From the NCBI GenBank assembly GCA_951217055.1, contig OX578284.1, positions 23,681,187 through 23,745,186 of the forward strand: 64,000 nucleotides of DNA. Reading direction: 5' to 3'. Below the pieces are notes generated by a model that was not told the DNA's origin, did not search any database, and was given only the letters and a program-made list of their open reading frames with translations. Every line of letters starts with the position of its first letter. Position 1 is the stretch's first letter. The translations under genes were made by a program, and so were the position numbers. Source of the stretch: Gerris lacustris (lineage: Eukaryota; Arthropoda; Insecta; Hemiptera; Gerridae). Shown here piece by piece: positions 13,480 to 23,729 of this stretch.

Positions 13480-13925
13480 AAAAAATCGGTCCAAGACAAC
13501 TCAGACAAACTTTCTCATATACGAGTTCATATTAGCCCTGTGGTTTCCATTTATTAATTTTCGAGTTTTCGAAGGTACATTTAATTATTATTCCATATTT
13601 TATCAAAATTTATCTTAAAAAACTTCTTCTCGGCGGGGAATCGAACCTAGCCTATCTCCGTCCACGTTTAAAGCTATTTTTCCCGGAAAAACGGCTTATA
13701 TCGTTAAATGGACTATATTTTAGAATTTTTTTTAAAAAAAAATCGTCGGATCCATTTTCGATAAATTGTTTTTTCAGATTTTTTCGAGGGTAGCGCCTCC
13801 AAATTTGGAATTAAAATTCATTTTTCGAATTCGCCTCGGGGTATGATTTTTCTAAATATGCATGCCAAATTTCGTCAAAATCGGTCTAGCAGTTTAGGCT
13901 TTTTAATACTTTAGAGTTTTTAGCG
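13480..13925 (+). repeat. T-family element, truncated copy
   Basis: Starts ATCGGTCCAAGACAACTCAG and CAAACTTTCTCATATACGAG. It carries GGCGGGGAATCGAACC (13633-13648, a minus-strand B box) and GCCTCGGGGTATGATTT, then breaks off after GCAGTTTAGGC. Confidence 0.7.
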
Positions 13926-14997
13926 GGTAGCAAATATAACTTTAAAGGGATTAAATGAAGATTGACGACAGTATTTTTTGTTGGGTATTTTTGAAGATGC
14001 AGTTATTAACGACCATCAGATAGACAAACGCAGGAAATTATAAGGGTCCATGGTAATGTCTAAGGACCCTAATAATTATAGATGTTCAATGATTGAATAA
14101 TGGATAAACTCCAGAGACACATTATGATAAATTAGAGTTTGTTAAGCTTTATTTTAAGCAAAGTCATTTGCTGAGATTTTTTGATGAAGTATTATTAAAC
14201 ATTACAAATCTATCTAAATAGTTATGGTAATTAAATATCTAAAGAAAAATTAATTGATGTTTTATGATGAATGATTAATGTAAATGTCTCAAACATCACA
14301 TATAAGTTAAGGATGGATAAAAGATGAAAAAATCATTTTAGACAACTAAAGGAGTGTATTAAATAGACGAAACATATTATCTATTATACACCTGTTAGAA
14401 GGAATATATATGTAGATAAAATTATTAAGATATCTCTATAAGCGATTCAAGGTAACTATTTGAGTGGATCATATTGGAGACAAGTTGATGACGTCTACAA
14501 GAACGATATTCAGTTTGAATCGTATTTCCAAAAGATGAATTAAAATTAAACGAAAGAATATTGAGTAGGCACAACGTGGCATGAACGATGGCGATTAGAC
14601 AGCTGTGGTCTGAAAGAATAAATATTGAATTGATAAAACATTATGTAGGAAGAAATATTGAGTTGATGAAACATTACAAACAGGTTAATGATGTTTGCAA
14701 GAAGAAAATTTGAGTAGATAAATATTTAAGATTATAGACACTGACGATAGCTAGAAGTAGGACTATATTAACTAGATACATATTATTTTAGTAAAGATTA
14801 AAATAATTGAAAAACCATGTACACACTAAGTGCGGATAAAGTTTGCAAACACGACGAATATGTAGTGTGGACAAGGCCCGTAGTGCTTCAACAATTACGA
14901 ACGAATGTTTGCGTTCGCCGATGTTCCGGGTAAAGACGGAAGCACGACCTTAAAAACGTTCACGAAGCAGGCTGACAGATACAAAGAAATTGAGGGC

Positions 14998-15216
14998 ACT
15001 TCTTTAGATTATTACTCCCCTTAGAAGAAAAGAGGGATGTAACAATCTAAAGGTGTACGGAATGTTCTTCTTTAGACTGTTACTTCCTATATAAAAACAG
15101 ATGTGTGATATGCCTTTGTCCCAAAGTACATTGGACTAAACATCTCTTTGTCTTAGTAATTATTTAGTCTGTCATTTATATTCTAAAAAAAAACATAGGG
15201 GAGTAACAATCTAAAT
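14998..15216. mobile_element. GTTACTCCCC MITE, full compound copy, opposite orientation to 461-682
   Basis: Foldback half at 14998-15052, GTGTACGGAATGTTC spacer, main half 15068-15216 ending ATAGGGGAGTAACAATCTAA. The order is reversed relative to 461-682, so the compound structure is itself the mobile unit. Confidence 0.75.
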
Positions 15217-16029
15217 AATCTAAATCTTAGGCAGATTGGCTAAGCCAAAGATTTCCCACCTCAGGCGTGTAATGCGGGATAGCGGATAAGAATTTGAGAA
15301 GGGGTTTCAAATTCTTCTTTACTCAGCTTACACTCTGGTCTTACAGCTAGACCAAGAGATGTTGATGTCGATTTATTTACCTGTCAAATAATACTTCCTT
15401 TAAAAAGATGATAGGATTGTTTTTTTTTAGTGGAAACAGGGGACTCCCGGATCATCAGATTAAAATATTATAGACATATTAAACCAGTTAAATTAGATAA
15501 ATTAAATATTAAATAGATAAAACTCATTTCAAAACAGGTTCTGGGTATTTCTAAGAAAAAATAAAATATTATAGAAAATAAATAAAAGAAAAATGTGTAA
15601 GCTTCATTATTAATATTTAATTTTTCTTTTTTATTTAAACAGTTACATTCTAAGAAATATATTAGGGAAGGATTTAAATGAGTCCTTCAATATGGATACT
15701 AATCTATCCTAAGATATAATATATTAAGTAAAACTTAAGGATTTAACAACCAGAAAAGATTACTACCTATTTAATATATAAATTTTCTTTGTTTGGTTAT
15801 ATCAATAATTCCGCCATATTACTCTGAAAGCGAACACAACTTATCTAGAATTTGACTGTGGCCTTGGTAAAGCTATTTATTTAAATATAATAAAGCTTCC
15901 AAAACAAGTTAATAGAACCATAAGTAGCTTATAAGATTTACTATACTTATAGAATATTAATCAAAATGACGTCTGCTCCCAAACATATTTAAAATAATTA
16001 TATCTTAATTTTTTAATAAAGAAGTCATT

Positions 16030-16472
16030 CAATTTTTATAAGTTTTTGATAGTATTCATACTACGGAACGTTTAAATTTTAATTTAAATCAAATTATAAT
16101 TACTATTTAAAAAGGGAGACAGACAGAGAAAAATAGACTTCAGTGCCGGGACTCGAACCACGGACCTTCTCCTCAAATTGATTGTACTAAGTACAGGTAC
16201 TAATTGAATACTTTATAATTACAAGCGTATTTCTCGGTATAGTTCTATTGTCGTTTGTTGACTTCTAAGACTTGTAGAATAAATTTGAAAGCTTAATTCG
16301 GGATTAGGTATCGATATCGTCAGAGGAAATTTTTCTTCAGTGTAGCTTAATTGGTTAGAGCTCCCGCACACAGGAAATGAGGGGGAGGTCCGTGGTTCGA
16401 GTCCCGGCGCTGAAGTCTATTTTTCTCTGTCTGTCTCCCTTTGTAAATAGTAATTATAATTTGATTTAAATT
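16030..16472. mobile_element. inverted dimer of a tRNA-like SINE unit, copy 1
   Basis: Left arm (16030-16172, minus orientation) and right arm (16335-16472, plus) carry the same unit head to head: a tRNA-like head, then CTATTTTTCTCTGTCTGTCT and an A/T-rich tail. The left arm keeps the full tail, ending in the hairpin AGTATTCATACT; the right arm stops at GATTTAAATT. A direct repeat AAAGAAGTCATT flanks the whole (16018-16029 and 16473-16484). About 160 bp of unrelated sequence separates the arms. Known SINEs are not normally inverted dimers. Confidence 0.85.
16335..16415 (+). other. tRNA-like SINE head with intact A and B boxes
   Basis: The 8-bp ends CTTCAGTG and CGCTGAAG can pair fully (with one G-U), like an acceptor stem. 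The A box is TAGCTTAATTGG (16343-16354) with a pairable D-arm. The B box is GGTTCGAGTCC (16394-16404). The anticodon region cannot form a normal 5-bp stem with a 7-nt loop, and the T-stem has two mismatches. I therefore read it as a Pol III promoter head, not a tRNA gene. Confidence 0.7.
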
Positions 16473-16599
16473 AAAGAAGTCATTTGTAATTGTAATGAAT
16501 TTTTAATGATAAGTGCGTTGATTAATAGGTTTTCTTCTGTCTCTTAGACGATTAATATTATTTTGGAATATACAGGGTGACCCTCGATAAAATTTATTA

Positions 16600-17292
16600 A
16601 CGAAACTGGTGGATTCTATGGGTCGAATGCAACAAGAATTGTCCAGTAAGCATATGCCTATTTCTCAATAGTTCTCGAAATATCTATTTATTTCTTATTT
16701 CAGACTGTTTCATGATAATTTCTAAAAAAAAAATGAAAAGTATCTCAAACACTAAATGAGATAGAGAAATTGGGCTAGGATAAAATTTTAAAGAGCATGA
16801 AATAACCTTTTAGAATAACCTATTAATTTTTAAATTTTCAACTGCTAATCATCTTTTAAGTCCTGTTACATTTAAATATTTGAATTGTTTAAAACTTCAA
16901 CTTTAAAATTCTTGAGCTTTCTACATTTTAATGAGGGATTCTAGAAAGTGGCAAATTCGGGGAAAACTTCTGCTTTGTCGATCAACGGACTAGTTGTTGA
17001 AGTAAGGTGGATTGAATGTTTACTAGGCGTGAAATTATTCGGACTCTACCAATCTCAACCAATTCTTGTACAAATGAAAAAAAAAATATTTCCCTGACCG
17101 AAACCATAACACTTCAGGTTCTCATGGGAAATAATTTGAGCTGGAAAAAAAAAGTTTTAGAAATTTTCGTAAAACATTCTGAAAATAGAAATAAATCTAT
17201 ACCTCGAAAACTATTGAGAAATGGGCATATACGAGTATATTATGCTTACTCGACATTTCTTGTAGCATTTGACCCATAGAATCCATCAGTTT
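16600..17292. mobile_element. foldback element, arms ~135 bp
   Basis: GGTGGATTCTATGGGTCGAA (16608) is mirrored by its inverse ending TTGACCCATAGAATCCATCA at 17289. The match continues through GTAAGCATATGCC and TTTCTCAATAGTT to about 16740 and 17155. A reading frame at 17016-17279 crosses the right arm and is not a gene. Confidence 0.7.
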
Positions 17293-17750
17293 TAGGTTTC
17301 TGTACAAAGTACGAAAAGAAACCTTATATAACGGCTCTGTCTGTCTGTCTGCCTGTCTGTCTGTCCGTTGGCTTGTTTCAATTCATAAACTACTATAAGG
17401 TAGCTAGGAACATGGAATTCGGCACACAGGTGCAACTCGGCATTTGTGACAACTGTGTACATTTTGGAGTTTTCACCTTTAACATTTTCAAGATGGCGGC
17501 CAATATGGTGGGCAAAAACAACAAAAAATATAGTCACCATGACATGTTATACATCAATTTAAAGGTCTTGAAGTGTAGAAAAAGAATATGCAACTATTAA
17601 AATTTTATACTTAATACTTTCAAGATGGCGGGCGACTAAAAAAAGTTTTGTCACCATGACATGATATACATCAATTTAAAGGTCTTCAATTTAAAGGTCA
17701 AGAAAAAGAATATGCAACTATTCAAATTTTACTCTTAATAATTTTAACAT

Positions 17751-18492
17751 AGGCCGCTCCCTGACTTGTCGGTACGGTATCGGTATGCGGTATTTTCTGC
17801 TTTACCGATAGCTTACCAATACCGCCTTCATCTCCCCACTTGTCGGTATATATTCGGTGGAATCTTGCAGTAACGGTAGTGTCGTGGCGTGATTATGTTG
17901 TCAGATGAAGATAATCTATTTCAGCGTATTACCATTTATTTGCCAATAAATAAACCTATTTATTTGTTACCATTTATTTGAAAATAAAAGAAGTAGGTAC
18001 TGGCGACATCCGTACATTGTCGAGAATATTAGCAAATATTCCTTAATATATATAATATTCCTTAAAAAGTAAATACCTGTTATTTTTGTTCTGTTTGCAA
18101 TTTCCGACCAAGCTTTCTTCGTCAGGATCTTTCTATTCCAGTAATTTATAATTGTACAACAATGGATATTTCTCAATTTCTGAGACCAAAATAACATGAA
18201 TATCTTTCTCCGTTGCCATTTTGTGATGACACCTCGACCACGCACGATTATAGAATAATAGGAGTATATAAATCTAGTACTTTACCGCTTCTGTTTTTAC
18301 TGCTTGTTCGTACCAACTCTCAACTCTCTGTATACCGATCCCTTACCGCCCCGCTCCCACGCATACCGCCCTAGTCAGGGAGCACTCATTAAGATATAGG
18401 CGCTCGGCAAAGAATTTGTACCGAATCAGTACCGAGCGTACGAGCTTACCGATACCGCACCGATAGCGTACCGATAAGTCAGGGAGGGGCCT
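17751..18492. mobile_element. 742-bp terminal-inverted-repeat DNA transposon remnant with MADF exon
   Basis: Ends are inverted: AGGCCGCTCCCTGACTTGTC at the left and, read from the other strand, AGGCCCCTCCCTGACTTATC at the right. Similarity continues about 20 bp inward through repeats of TACCGATA/TATCGGTA. Many further subterminal TACCG motifs occur (17770-17870 and 18280-18490), as expected of transposase binding sites. The flanks (ATA left, TTA right) are close to but not a clean 3-bp duplication. No transposase remains. PIF/Harbinger is the best guess from the MADF fragment; hAT is the alternative. Confidence 0.7.
18077..18219 (-). pseudogene. MADF-domain exon fragment inside an inverted-repeat transposon
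   Basis: Minus-strand translation from ATG at 18219 reads MATEKDIHVILVSEIEKYPL LYNYKLLE, then a stop. After a one-base frame change, NRKILTKKAWSEIANRTKIT follows. Together they match the first two-thirds of a MADF (Myb/SANT-like) DNA-binding domain: ..E..P.LYN..L..Y..K....KAW.EI. A plausible donor (CAG|GTATTT) follows at 18076. The fragment lies within the TIR element 17751-18492, so it is most likely the accessory gene of a PIF/Harbinger-type transposon. Frame-shifted, hence inactive. Confidence 0.6.
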
Positions 18493-19879
18493 TAATCGTA
18501 CAGAAACCGGCGATTATCACCTCACGTACTTACGTGAAGCGCGCCTTTCTTGTTTTTATATTATTTTATCCCGGGTCCTCCTGTAAAAATTTGCTCAGTA
18601 TTATTAAGAGTCTGTAGGTGATTTATGAACGACAAGAAAGATGTTTTTCAATATTATATTTTGCAATAATATTAATCTTCTAGAGTTTAAAGGCCTCATA
18701 TGAAAATATGTTGTACCTACTATAACATGTTTGTGAACCATATTTTCAGTAAACTTTTGAATTTGACTTACCTAATGGTTAATTTTCTTTTTAAAGATAA
18801 TCGTCAGAACCATTTTTCAATACTTCATCTTGATATATATTTAGTGGATAAGATAAAGTAAAGAGTTAAAGATTAAAAAATAATAAAACATATTATTTTC
18901 TTTGTAGCTTTAACAACCCCCAATCACGTGTATATTACTCCATGGAATAATATGCTTTATAAATAATAATATAATAAAATGTAGTATATAATATAATAGA
19001 TATATTAAACCTTACTAGAAAATGTATTTTCAATATATAAATCAGTTTATTTGTAAATAATAAATTAAAAGTGCAATCTATTTATCATTTTAAGTGTTAC
19101 ATTGACGTAAAAGCATAATTTATAAATTGATTGGTGTTAGAAAAGCTTTCCAGAACAAACTATAAATTAATATTTAATAATAACTATACCTACACATTCT
19201 TTCAGCCTAGCATTAGTAATATATCAAGATATGACGTCATTTTGTTTTATAGTTTTTTCAATCACTTATTACGGAAGTTATTATACTTTCCAAAAAACAA
19301 AAAAAAATTGAATCTACTTTATTCTATATCCATTCTTATTCTTTAATAAAAAATGTGAATTAGATATTGACGTAATTCGAATGAGCCTCTCTCCCCGTGA
19401 TATGTTATTAGTCTTTCCTTGCAATTTAGTAAGTTGTTGTCCTTGAATTAAAACTAGTATTAATCTCTATTAGTTTTATAATTCTATTTAGTATCTAATA
19501 TGTAGCACATTTTTAATTAAATGTTCTGTAATTTACTGACAAATTACTTTTTTATATTCAATATTCAAACAAGTTCATACTTAAGAATAGTGTGTCCTAG
19601 TTACAACTAGAAGGTGCTTAGAACTAGAATTGGTTGTAATTTACATAAATAATCATATTTAAAGATAGACGTTAGAAAACTAGTATAAAATGTCTCCTGA
19701 TTTTTACATTACTTTCACTCTTAAAAAGTTTGATTTGATAATCAAAACAGTTAATTTTATAATGCTGATAAAAGAAAGATATGTCACAATCTTTTGTTTT
19801 CTGATAATTTGGTTAATTATTGTAGATGTAGGCGTGTCGCGAGTCTTTATTTGCCTTTTCTTTGAGTTTGCCTAGTTCA

Positions 19880-20830
19880 GTAAATGAATTAATATGTAAA
19901 CTTTGCATCCTTCCCTTAGAAATGGACCTTTAGAATTTGTAAAAAGATTGGTCACAAGTTCATAACGTCAACTCAAATTGTCTCTAATCTTGTATATAGA
20001 GGTATAATCAGCTGTTTGTTTTTAGTTCAGTGGCTGAATTAGTATGTCAATCTTATATCCGTTCTTTAATACATATTTATTGAACGTAAAAGTTTACAAC
20101 GTGACCTCAAGTTTAGTCTAAACTCAATATATTCGTGTTATTCTCTTCTTTGTCTTTAGTGTAATGACTGTATTCATATGTAAACCTAGTATACATTCTT
20201 TAGAATTGTAAAACGAACGATGTAGTTAATAATGTGCCCTCAAATTACATTCTTCCCTTAGTTCATATTTGTAGGAAGAATGACAGAGTTTATATAATGT
20301 GGCCTAAAGTTTTGTCTAAACTTAATAATATATTCGTGTTTTACCTCTTCTCTATCCCTTTTCCAATGACTGTATTAATATGTAAACCTAGTATACATTC
20401 TTTGGAATTGTAAAACGAACGATGTAGTTAATAATGTGCCCTCAAACTGCATCCTTCCTTTAGTTTATATCTGTTAAAGTAATGGCGAAGTTTGTTACGT
20501 TGTCTCAAATTGTATCTAAAATTATTATATAATTATATAAAAGTGCCTATAGTTTTTTGTCTCTAGTGTAATGACGTATTTGTATGTAAACCTAGTATCT
20601 ATTACTTAAAATTAGTAAAACGATTGACAAAGTTTATATATCGCTCTCTCAAATTGCTAAACTCTGTATAGTATAAAAGTCTACCTACTCCTATATGTCT
20701 TTAGTATGGTGACTATTAGTTATGTAAATTTTGTATCCTTCCCTTAGAACATATTAGTAAAACATATGGCAACGTTTATACTGTGGCCTTTAGTTGCGTT
20801 GAAACTCCTGTATTCATTCAAAACCAAAAA
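19880..20830. repeat. imperfect tandem repeat, ~200-bp unit
   Basis: TATGTAAACCTAGTATACAT then TTGTAAAACGAACGATGTAG and AATGTGCCCTCAAA occur at about 20178 and 20381 (203 bp apart). Degenerate forms (ATGTAAACTTTGCATCC, ATGTAAATTTTGTATCC with CCCTTAGAA) occur near 19895, 20590 and 20720. No coding potential seen. Confidence 0.7.
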
Positions 20831-21496
20831 AGTAGATTTCATTATGCGCTTAGATAAAAAAATTAATATAGCTTTTACGTTTACTTAATTAAAAAAAAAA
20901 ATACAGTTATTTGTGCTCAGTTCGATACCTCAAAAACTATTAGAATGTTTTTTTAAATGTTTAAAATCAGCATTAGATGGTTGATTGGGGAAGATTTGGA
21001 TCCTAATCTAATACTTTTAATGGTGAAATTATTTAATTTAGCTTATTTTAGGAAAGGTTTTAGCCCTACAGTAGAAAAAGTCTGCGAATTAGTGGGGCAC
21101 ACAGATTTTTCGCATCCTATCACTGAATGAATAGCAAACATATTGTATCAAATTAAGTACAATTTTGTTTTAGAATATGCATAATTTTTTTTTTAAATTT
21201 AAATCTAAACTTTCTCGTATATTAGTAAATAATTAATTGGTCCAGTATTTTCCACTGATTAGTTGTTTTTTCGTGGTTAAATTTAATTATTATTAAACAT
21301 TTAATCAAACCATATAGTAGAAATAATTTCTTCCCCACGGGTAATTAAACCTGGATACTCTCATCTTTCACGTTTACAGCTACAGGGGTGACCCTAACTT
21401 TTGAGCTAAAATTAATTTCTCGATTTCATCTTGGGGTATAATTTGTTTGAACAAACGATTCTGACTAAAGCTATATATTTTTAAAGACCAATTTTT

Positions 21497-22010
21497 GCTT
21501 CCGAGCTTACCTCGGTTAACGGAGGCTATGTGCAATATTTATGTCTCTGATTTCAAAAATTCTAAGACAGAAATCCGTTTCAGACATTAGGGAACATATA
21601 TTTGGTTTCGTTACGGTCTCTTGGTCTGTCACTCAATTTTCAACGAGCCAACTTATTTTAAAAACTACCCGTCCGATTATATTTAAATTTAGATAATAGG
21701 TCATTATAAGCCCAATGTTGGTCCCATTTATTGGTTACATTTATTTAAACCTATTTCTTCAAAAGCACTCATCTGATTTTTATGAAATTTAGATGAACCG
21801 TCTGTGCTCTCTAAATATTGCTAAATTTATACTTTAATTCATGTACAAAATCATAACAATTTTAAAAGTTTTAAATAATTCGAGGGGGAAATTAAATATA
21901 TTCGACAATAATAGGTTTTAAAGAATAAAACCATTAAATTTTTCAAAATAGGACGCGTGGATGCTATGTGCCACACTAATTCGCATAGTATTTAGGACTA
22001 AACGTGTAAA
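21497..22010 (+). repeat. element B, near-complete copy
   Basis: Begins GCTTCCGAGCTTACC, contains AGACAGAAATCCGTTTCAGA and AATGTTGGTCCCAT, and ends near GCCACACTAATTCGCATAG. About 510 bp. No terminal inverted repeat or poly(A) is visible, so its class is open. Confidence 0.65.
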
Positions 22011-22049
22011 TCTATCAATATCTCAAAATCGAATTTAAAAAGTCAGAAT

Positions 22050-23570
22050 ACTGTCTCTATATAATATAATAATATGATACTACCTATTATATGAGAATGT
22101 CAAAAATATATAAGTAGTTTGCTTTGCAATACATATATTAATATCGGGTTTAGCATTAACTAAGCATGAAAAAAAAAAACTTAAGCAACAGATGAGGATA
22201 AAGAAATACGTAAAAAGATTTGTTAATAATTACAAGATAATAAGAACTTTTTATATACTACGTTTTTAAATTTTCTGTTGAATCATATGTAATGTTGATA
22301 ATATAATTGTCATTGTTATAATATAATGTTAGTGAAAAAAAAAAAAAAAAATGTAGGAAATATGGGACATGTAAAAACAATTAAAATAACTTTCGGATTT
22401 TTTCCAAACTAACTTTCCATACAGCAAAATTTGCTGAAAACTAATTAAATTCTGCTGAAAGATGGCTAAACGTATTAAAATATTGCATTGTCATCGTGTT
22501 CTGAGCTATTCTAAAATTTTCAAATGTCTAGCTACTCGGGAAGTTAGTTAAAAATCGATTGCAAGATTTGTACTGGACAAACAAACAAACAAACAAACAA
22601 GAAATTAAGCTATTAAAAACGTAGTAAAATTAAGTACAAATACCTTTTCATGCTGTACACCTTGTAGAAAATGAGAGAAAAAATAATTCTATTCCATGCT
22701 TATACTCACGCCCAGAGAAAAAAAGTAGGTTAAAATGTGAAGAAAAATGAAATAACATTTATTTCAATAATAGTAATTATAATAACGAATAAAAAAAAGC
22801 ATACTAAAAGATTCAAGAGTTTTCTCATAATCATTAAGAAAAATAAATTTAATTGTTCATTACATTAAAAATATAAACATGTTGTAAAACTCATAGAAAA
22901 AGAATCAAAATTCTATTCTAGGTTTATACTCACGCCCAAAGAAGTAGGGTGAAAAATGAAGAAAAATTAAATAACATATTTTATTTCAATAACAATAATA
23001 ATAAAAAAAATCATACTAATAGAATCAGAAGAGTTAAATCTTTCAAAAAAAAGATAAATTTTATTTGTGACTACACAAGAAATATAAAATAATGCTTCAA
23101 ACCAAAGAGACGAAAGTGTAGTTTGGTTAGTTAGGTAAGTTTTTTTTTTAATTTAATCTAATATCACAATACAGTAATAATAAATGCCAAAGAGTACCTA
23201 TCATCCTTTATATCTACAGATCAATAATTTGTATGTTTATCAAAATTTTGATTACACAAAACTCAGAGAGTTAAAAGTGCATTAAACAATTTTAAAGCCC
23301 TTTCGACAATATTAAACTATGTTTAAATCGGCACATCGTAAAAACTCATTTGTTTTAATTATATATCATCGCATAATATATTATCTGCGAACTGTAATCT
23401 GTTAAGATGCAGTTTGAACTCTTCGACCACTTCTACATTCTCGTCTTTTATAAAAAAAATAAGTATTATTAATTACTGTTACTTCTTAAGTCTTACATTG
23501 GTAAAAACTACAAATGAATCTAATATTTCTATTCTAATAAAATTATGAAGAATAATTATTAATTTTTGGT
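22050..23570. other. 3' flank of the takeout/JHBP-like gene; nothing recognised
   Basis: A/T-rich. Two related segments (TCACGCCCAGAGAA..AAATGAAATAAC near 22700 and TCACGCCCAAAGAAG..AATTAAATAAC near 22930) form a ~230-bp spaced duplication. The gene's 3' UTR must lie at the upper end, but I cannot fix its polyadenylation site. Confidence 0.4.
22573..22602. repeat. (CAAA)n microsatellite
   Basis: Six to seven ACAA units after TGTACTGG. Confidence 0.85.
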
Positions 23571-23574
23571 ATGT

Positions 23575-23729
23575 TCAGCTTGGAGGTGCTATTTCATCGA
23601 AGGGAACTTTATCGAAAACCCTGTTCGATATTTCTCTAAAAGCTTCGGCAAATCCTCTCTCTAATGTGTCTTGGAATCCTCCATAGACTTCCTTCCAGTT
23701 GTCGTTCAGAACTTTATTCATGTTGTCTC
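23575..23729 (-). CDS. takeout/JHBP-like exon 6 (C-terminus, stop)
   Basis: 155 nt after a CTGTTTTCTAG acceptor, encoding GDNMNKVLNDNWKEVYGGF and the amphipathic C-terminal helix, ending VPFDEIAPPS and TGA (23577-23575). I could not settle a polyadenylation signal in the A/T-rich sequence just below 23575. Confidence 0.92.

Noticed and set aside
16335..16415. Functional tRNA gene
   Set aside because: Acceptor ends and A/B boxes are good, but the anticodon arm and T-stem are not, and the segment is part of a repeated inverted dimer.
17016..17279. 87-codon frame as a small gene
   Set aside because: It lies across the arm and loop of the 16600-17292 foldback and has no recognisable domain.
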